Made by a program: the position numbers and the translations under genes. A DNA stretch of 36,001 nt. Source: Nemertoderma westbladi (Eukaryota > Xenacoelomorpha > Nemertodermatida > Nemertodermatidae). Below, one piece after another: positions 30,830 to 36,001 of the stretch (positions within the stretch are counted from its first letter, which is position 1; every line of letters starts with the position of its first letter). The stretch is taken from NCBI GenBank assembly GCA_032718475.1, contig JAUCBJ010007543.1, positions 1 through 36,001 of the forward strand, given 5' to 3'. The notes under the pieces were generated by a model that saw only the letters and a list, made by a program, of their open reading frames with translations, was not told the DNA's origin and searched no databases.

Positions 30830-33007
30830 TTAGTCTTTCTTACGCGGACGGCGTTTACGCAGTTTCTTGAGGCTAGCGAGAGTCCTTTTCTCTTTGGGGC
30901 GAGCCACTTTACGAGGAGGGCTGTAGCTCCTAGGCGAAGGGTGCAATACAATTGCATCAGAAGGTGTAGGGTTACGATCGGTATACCCGCCGGTCGAAGT
31001 ACCTGGTTGATTAATATCTACCTCAGGGGAGCGAGGTCTAACGGCCTTTAGAGCGCGTCTCAGGACAGCAGCTCCTACGGGTCCTTGACGGGTCGTCTGG
31101 ACACTAGCGGTGGGTGGACCGTGAGTGGTGAGGAACTTTCTCGGTTTAATGGTTCTCTCCAGCTCGCGTTCTCGGGTTCGATATTCATATGGTCGCCGAG
31201 ATACTTCCTGTAGTTCAGGATGCGAGTTCACAAAGATGTCGCCATACTCAGGGTCCTGACGGATAAAATTGATCAGGTGATATGTGGTTATATCATTAGG
31301 GTTAACGTTTCTAAGGTATTTTCTGACAAACTTGGTGGAAATACACTCACCAACACGCTTCATTAACTCGTAACTTGGTACGCGTGTTTTCTGTTCAATC
31401 GACGCGAATAGATAAGGATGGAACGCGTAAACTCCCTCGTAAGCTCGTCCAGGGTAATAGCGATGTCGGGATTCGCAATGTAAATCAGCGTTCGCTTCCC
31501 AAGCTCGGATGTATCGCAGGGTGATCATCTCGTCTACGCTCTCTAAATCGCGATTAAAGGGACAATTGTAACTTTCATGCCCTTTAAGTTGACAGTAGTG
31601 ACATTGAGTCATAAATTGTGGGCAGACGGCAAAAATATGAGAGTTATTAAGCCTGCAATAAGCACAATATATTTCCATCATCGGTTGTTCGAGGAAATAG
31701 GAACAAGGTACGCTCGAGTCTAGAGGGGTGAAGTGGTCTCTCGATGCGCATAATCGAAAACGTTTTCGAGAAACGTAGTTGGCGTGTCGATAATCGTACG
31801 CTGTGAGACGTTGTGGACCTTGATACCACTCTATTACATAATCATTGTCACTGCTCCGGGAAGCTGTAGGCTGAATCGCTTCTGATTCCAAGCATACTGG
31901 TTCATCTTCCAGCTGTATAGACGAAGTGGGTGCGTCTGTCTCAGTAAGTGGATCCACTGTCTGTATTTCCACGACAGAATAACCTGTAGGTATTCGGGGT
32001 CTTTGTATAACAGATGAATGTAAGTTCTGTATACAAACGTCTTGAAAAACGGCAAATCCAGCGCTACTCAGTTTCTCCGCAGCTGAGTCTCTCAGACTGA
32101 GTTTGGTCAGCGCGCGGTCCTTGAACTGACTATCGACGTTACGGAACGGAGTCAGAAAGCGCCGGAAACATTCGAAACGTATGAACTTATTGTGTTCATC
32201 TAACTTGGCGAGTTTAGTTCCAAGTATTAATGGGTGAGCGCGTATGGTACGACTGCACACATCGGCTAGCCAACCGGCAAGTGCTGCGTTTTCAAAGATC
32301 ATGTATATAGCTAAGGAAGGGCGAAGTGGAACACTCATAAAGCTATATACGGCACCAGGCGCAGTTAATGGTCCATCAAAATATAAACGAGAGTAATGAT
32401 CTCCATATACTTGCTGGTAATTGATAGGATTTCCAACTTTGAAATTCCATCCATATTCTTGAAAGGCAAGATGTCCGATGGATGTCCGTTGTACTTTAGT
32501 AATGTCGCTGGGTGTATTGGCATACATAGTGCGAAAGAAACCTCGGCCTTCGGCCCAAGGAGCAATCAGCTGAGTATCAACGAAAGGGTATGGAATGTTT
32601 TCCATATTCCGGAAGTCGTTTTGGAGATCTCCATAAACAGCTGAGCCGATTTTTAGGATTCTTTCGTTAAACAACATTTCGAGCACAGGTTGGGGTAACA
32701 TTGATCCGTCGATACCCATGGCCGGTTTGCGCTCGGTGTCGGTGACGTAACGCTGCGCGAGCTCGAATTGTCCATGTCGAAGTTTCTTTTGTGTCTCCGT
32801 AAGGGTTTCAAAAGAATAATCAATCACGTCGGAACACGCTCGAGTGAATACGTGGGTAGAACCAGCGAGTCCTCGTATATGTATCATTCGCGTAGTTCCT
32901 AGTTCTCCCACCGGAACGCTACCTTCGTTGTCATAAGTAACAACGCCATACATCTCGATAACGTTAAGAGTCTCGTTCCATTCTTTAGTGGCGTTTTCGA
33001 GAGTCAT
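30830..33007 (-). CDS. Unrecognised intronless protein with two zinc knuckles and basic tail, gag- or capsid-like
   Basis: One uninterrupted frame. The first in-frame ATG is at 33007, but the frame stays open without Met back to a TAA at 33269-33271; the extra codons (SECATLWHPVG and others) read like real protein, so the 5' end may be truncated or lie in another exon. The N-terminal 400 residues form an unrecognised, probably globular domain. About residues 454-487 (counted from 33025) hold CAYCRLNNSHIFAVC and CHYCQLKGHESYNC, two zinc knuckles, the second a canonical CX2CX4HX4C. The last 100 residues are Arg/Lys/Pro-rich and end KKLRKRRPRKKD. Globular domain, knuckles and basic tail suggest a nucleic-acid-binding structural protein of a retroelement or an endogenised virus. 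No protease or polymerase is fused. A host gene is not excluded. Confidence 0.55.
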   Translation of the reverse strand: MTLENATKEWNETLNVIEMYGVVTYDNEGSVPVGELGTTRMIHIRGLAGSTHVFTRACSDVIDYSFETLTETQKKLRHGQFELAQRYVTDTERKPAMGIDGSMLPQPVLEMLFNERILKIGSAVYGDLQNDFRNMENIPYPFVDTQLIAPWAEGRGFFRTMYANTPSDITKVQRTSIGHLAFQEYGWNFKVGNPINYQQVYGDHYSRLYFDGPLTAPGAVYSFMSVPLRPSLAIYMIFENAALAGWLADVCSRTIRAHPLILGTKLAKLDEHNKFIRFECFRRFLTPFRNVDSQFKDRALTKLSLRDSAAEKLSSAGFAVFQDVCIQNLHSSVIQRPRIPTGYSVVEIQTVDPLTETDAPTSSIQLEDEPVCLESEAIQPTASRSSDNDYVIEWYQGPQRLTAYDYRHANYVSRKRFRLCASRDHFTPLDSSVPCSYFLEQPMMEIYCAYCRLNNSHIFAVCPQFMTQCHYCQLKGHESYNCPFNRDLESVDEMITLRYIRAWEANADLHCESRHRYYPGRAYEGVYAFHPYLFASIEQKTRVPSYELMKRVGECISTKFVRKYLRNVNPNDITTYHLINFIRQDPEYGDIFVNSHPELQEVSRRPYEYRTRERELERTIKPRKFLTTHGPPTASVQTTRQGPVGAAVLRRALKAVRPRSPEVDINQPGTSTGGYTDRNPTPSDAIVLHPSPRSYSPPRKVARPKEKRTLASLKKLRKRRPRKKD

Positions 33008-33385
33008 TCCCACTGGATGCCACAAAGTAGCGCATTCGCTAGCATTGGGTAAATCTCTATACTTTAAGCATTGTGTAGTATAAGGGGAAATAAGAGGCCA
33101 TGGCCCAATAGAGGGATGTACGAATGTGGGTTGTACCGGTACCGGACTGGCTGAACTGAGGTTAAGAGATACATACAGATGTACAGTACAGTGTGACAGG
33201 TGGAGGGTTAGGCCTACATGTAAAGCTGGCAGAGTGAGGTTGTTCTGCCTAATTATTGTACCGCTGTATTACTAATTATAATATTGCTGGATTGTTGTAC
33301 TACTAATATTATACACTGGATTACAGAATTGTATTGTGTTATAGAATAATTACCTACTGCTTATAAGCTAACCGGGCTGACAGAG
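33008..33385. other. Divergent region between the zinc-knuckle ORF and the pol element
   Basis: About 260 bp still open in the minus-strand frame (to 33268), then AT-rich sequence. It should contain the boundary of the pol retroelement, but I find no LTR pair because the 3' LTR would fall beyond the window end. No confident primer-binding site. TACCGGTACCGG at 33135-33146 is a short palindromic step repeat also seen at 980-1008. Confidence 0.4.
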
Positions 33386-33475
33386 ATGGTACCAAAAATA
33401 TCTGACTATGTTAAAAAATATGACGGTCTCAGTGACCCTAGCATCTGGTTATCAATATTTAAAAATTCCAGATAG
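33386..33475 (+). pseudogene. Possible gag N-terminal stub of the retroelement
   Basis: A 29-codon frame from ATG to TAG, with KKYDGLSDPSIWLSIF resembling the start of Ty3-type Gag proteins (YDG...W...F). It is followed three bases later by the pol frame in a different register, with no capsid, zinc knuckle or protease between. I infer an internal deletion. The match is short, so this is tentative. Confidence 0.35.
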
Positions 33476-33477
33476 CG

Positions 33478-35922
33478 ATGAATGAGTGGATAGAAAAGGG
33501 CTGGTTAAAAGAATTTGAGGGAGAGACCAAAGGGCTGATCCCCTTGATGCATAAGGACGAACCTCGAAAGGATAGAGTACGTCCTATAATGGATTTTAGA
33601 GAACTGAATTCATTCATTGTGAAAGAACCAGGAGCAGATGCTGCTGCCAGTAACGAGAAGCTTAGAAAATGGGCCAGAATGGGAGAACAAACAGCAGTGA
33701 TTGACCTTAAATCAGCATACATGCAGCTGGGAATAGCTCCTAGTTTACACCCATACCAAGTAGTAGTACATAATGGGAAACGTTATTGCATGACTAGGTT
33801 GGGTTATGGATTGGGTCCAGCTCCTAAAATCCTAGATACAATTGTCGAAACAGTCATAAAACAAAATAAAAGGATTGAAGAAGCAGCTGACAACTTCCGA
33901 GATGATATTTATGTCAATGTAGATAAAGTACCAGCAGAGGAAATTCGAAATCATTTAAGAAACTATGGATTACAATCCAAAGAACCAGTAAGATTAATAG
34001 AAGGTGGTCGGTTACTTGGAATATATATAAAAGATGGAAGATGGCAAAGAGACAGTGAATTACCCAAGTTAGAAGAAGTGGAAAACCCATTAACACATAG
34101 AAGACTTCTGGCAATAATTGGGAAATTAAGAGGTAATTATTTGATTATGGGTTGGTTGCGTGTGGTATGTAGCTGGTTACAAAGACAGGAGGCAGCAATC
34201 CCAATGGATTCACCCATTAGCAATGACTCAAGGAAACGATTAATTGAGGTTATAAATCGCACAAATGAAAATGATCCTGCACAGGGTTATTGGCCGATCA
34301 GTGATACAAATGAGGGTGAGGTTTGGGCTGATGCTAGTGCGATAGCTACAGGTGCATTAGTTAAGATTGGGGGTAGAATATCGGAAGATGGGGCATGGCT
34401 TCGTAAAGATAGTGACCCGGAACATATCAATGCAGCTGAATTAACTGCAGTTATACAAGGAATAAATATGGCATTACAGTGGGGACTTAAAAATATCAAA
34501 TTATACACTGACTCAGCTTCAGTTTATGGGTGGATTAGTGCGATGTTGAAAGATGAACATAGATTACGAAATACAGGGTTATCAAAGATGTTGATAAGGA
34601 GGCGACTAGATGTATTGAAGAAAACTGTCGATGAATATAATTTAAAAGTAACAATTCAACTAGTATCATCTAGCAAAAACCTGGCAGACTATTTAACCAG
34701 AATTCCCAAACCATGGTTGATTAACCAGAATAAATCCATTGTAACAGTGGGAGGTGATGAAATGGAAACACTTGTTAAAGATGAAAGAGTACAATTAACT
34801 GAAAAACCACTATCCAAAGCCCAAATATTTCAAAGAGTCAAAGAATTACATGAAATTGCACATCTTGGGACGGATAGAACACTAGTATTGTGTGATGCCG
34901 ATAGAGAATTACAGACAATGAATGTGACAAGGAAATTAGTCAAAGAAGTGTGCAATAGCTGTAATAAATGCAAATACATAGATCCAAATCCTGTTACTGC
35001 AGTGAAAAAAGGAACTTGTAAGATGGAGCGAGGGTGGGAAAGACTATCAACTGACTTCACAGAGGATGAAAATAAAAACCAATATCTGACAATGGTCGAT
35101 TGCGCTACCGGGTTTACTATATGGCATAAAGTTAATAAAGAAACTGCAGAGGCAGTTATAAAGGAATTGCAGCAAGTAATTGTTGAGTGGGGGCCCCCAG
35201 AAGAGTTATTGTCTGATAATGGACCCGCTTTTAGGAGTAAAGAAACAAAACAATTTTTGGAAAAATGGGAAGTTAAACACCTGACCTCGTGCACTTATAG
35301 ACCACAAGGGAATATAGTTGAAAGATCCCATAGAACTATTAAGACATGGGCAGCAAGAACAGGCAAAGAACCCACGCAAATTGCCTTTTGGTATAACAGG
35401 ACTGCATCACATGGAAATAAGTCACCATGGGAACTGCTTACCTCAAATCATATCACCAAATTACCAGGTGTTACGGAAGTTATTGCAACAGAACCGGAAA
35501 TGGAATATAAGTTTAAAATTGGGGAATTTGTATATATTAAGCCGAAACAACATGTAAAGTGCCACACAAAATGGAGAGGCCCACTGATAATTGAGGCGGT
35601 TCCAGATTCTTGGTCAGTTATAGCAGGTGGATACAAGCGACATATACAAGACATTAGGAAAGCGGAATGTGGGCAGATAAGCCCAAATAATCTCAGTACT
35701 GCTCAGTACTGCACAACTGTACCCGTACAACACCAGAATTATAGTGATAGTAACAGTGAATCTAGCTCAAATGAAGAAGATAATATTGTTGCAAATGAAA
35801 GTTTGGAGGAAACTGTCGATTATACCAATGCAAACGCAGTTGAAGAACCAGGAGAGCACTATAGATTGCGTACGGGACGAGTGTCAAGACCACCTATGAG
35901 ATATGGGATTAATATAAACTGA
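33478..35922 (+). CDS. pol: Retrotransposon pol: reverse transcriptase, RNase H, integrase
   Basis: 814 codons, uninterrupted. RT: RPIMDFRELN at 36, DLKSAYMQL at about 76, and FRDD at 140-143 in the place of the YXDD catalytic box. RNase H: WADAS at 283 (D285), NAAEL (E321), YTDSAS (D345), NLADYLTR near 401 (D404). Integrase: HEIAH at 458-462 with CNSC at 492-495 (HHCC zinc site), then TDF (D526), SDNG (D580) and VERSH (E615); D580 to E615 has 34 intervening residues. The C terminus has RLRTGRVSRPPMRYG, as in many Ty3/gypsy integrases. RT-RH-IN order fits Ty3/gypsy (Metaviridae); an aspartic protease and most of gag are missing. A purine-rich tract AAGGGGGAA at 35992-36000 is in the right place for a polypurine tract before a 3' LTR. 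Codon and AT composition differ from the zinc-knuckle ORF, so the two are probably unrelated. Confidence 0.88.
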   Translation: MNEWIEKGWLKEFEGETKGLIPLMHKDEPRKDRVRPIMDFRELNSFIVKEPGADAAASNEKLRKWARMGEQTAVIDLKSAYMQLGIAPSLHPYQVVVHNGKRYCMTRLGYGLGPAPKILDTIVETVIKQNKRIEEAADNFRDDIYVNVDKVPAEEIRNHLRNYGLQSKEPVRLIEGGRLLGIYIKDGRWQRDSELPKLEEVENPLTHRRLLAIIGKLRGNYLIMGWLRVVCSWLQRQEAAIPMDSPISNDSRKRLIEVINRTNENDPAQGYWPISDTNEGEVWADASAIATGALVKIGGRISEDGAWLRKDSDPEHINAAELTAVIQGINMALQWGLKNIKLYTDSASVYGWISAMLKDEHRLRNTGLSKMLIRRRLDVLKKTVDEYNLKVTIQLVSSSKNLADYLTRIPKPWLINQNKSIVTVGGDEMETLVKDERVQLTEKPLSKAQIFQRVKELHEIAHLGTDRTLVLCDADRELQTMNVTRKLVKEVCNSCNKCKYIDPNPVTAVKKGTCKMERGWERLSTDFTEDENKNQYLTMVDCATGFTIWHKVNKETAEAVIKELQQVIVEWGPPEELLSDNGPAFRSKETKQFLEKWEVKHLTSCTYRPQGNIVERSHRTIKTWAARTGKEPTQIAFWYNRTASHGNKSPWELLTSNHITKLPGVTEVIATEPEMEYKFKIGEFVYIKPKQHVKCHTKWRGPLIIEAVPDSWSVIAGGYKRHIQDIRKAECGQISPNNLSTAQYCTTVPVQHQNYSDSNSESSSNEEDNIVANESLEETVDYTNANAVEEPGEHYRLRTGRVSRPPMRYGININ

Positions 35923-36001
35923 AAGTAAAATTATGATTTCCACATGTGTGACAATTCAAGATTAGTTCATTAATGAACTGGTGGGAGTATAAGGGGGAAT
36001 A
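35923..36001 (+). other. Retroelement 3' non-coding end with polypurine-like tract
   Basis: Short AT-rich stretch after the pol stop, ending in GGGAGTATAAGGGGGAATA at the window edge. The purine run is a plausible plus-strand primer; the LTR itself would begin outside. Confidence 0.4.

Noticed and set aside
33360-33400. TGGTACCAAAAATA as a tRNA primer-binding site
   Set aside because: It overlaps the proposed gag start, and no LTR end (CA) sits directly before it.

Overview
The window is eukaryotic, from an invertebrate animal and probably a marine one. Evidence: a spliced gene with nine GT-AG introns, AT-rich introns and spacers full of microsatellites and minisatellites, retroelement and DNA-transposon pieces, and a sacsin-type chaperone gene. 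The phylum cannot be fixed by reading alone. No tRNA, rRNA, CRISPR array or prokaryotic operon was seen.

Layout. 1-6781 holds no recognisable gene. It is AT-rich spacer, or a very long upstream intron, with five repeat patches: a four-unit repeat of about 70 bp (593-846), a 28-base poly-G tract (1374-1401), a degenerate CAATT-rich repeat (1741-1925), a tetranucleotide-like GACN repeat (3780-4335) and a 72-bp minisatellite (5520-6150). 6782-24811 (+) is the 3' part of a sacsin (SACS) homologue in ten exons: one exon of 5.4 kb with the tail of one sacsin repeat and the whole of the last Hsp90-like ATPase repeat, then nine short exons ending in a J domain and a C-terminal HEPN domain. Ten exons join in one frame, giving 2344 codons of protein. 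The 5' end of the gene is not in view. 25694-26842 (-) is the last exon of a convergent gene whose product starts with the end of a protein-kinase C-lobe and continues as an armadillo-like helical domain. 27764-29017 is a TA-flanked transposon with terminal inverted repeats and no transposase. 29600-30238 (-) is a broken LINE (5' region and start of the AP endonuclease). 30830-33007 (-) is a long intronless ORF for an unrecognised protein with two zinc knuckles and a very basic tail; its frame stays open to 33268. 33478-35922 (+) is a retroelement pol (RT, RNase H, integrase) with a possible gag stub just upstream.

Most unusual: two tandem arrays inside the sacsin gene each start exactly on an exon-intron boundary and so multiply its 5' splice site. 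At exon 5/intron 5 a 44-bp unit (31 nt exon plus 13 nt intron) is repeated about 113 times over 5 kb; the second and later donors lie behind an in-frame stop. At exon 7/intron 7 a 51-bp unit (42 nt exon plus 9 nt intron) occurs four times plus a partial fifth, is a multiple of three and has no stop, so each of four donors would give an in-frame J-domain variant with 0, 17, 34 or 51 extra residues.
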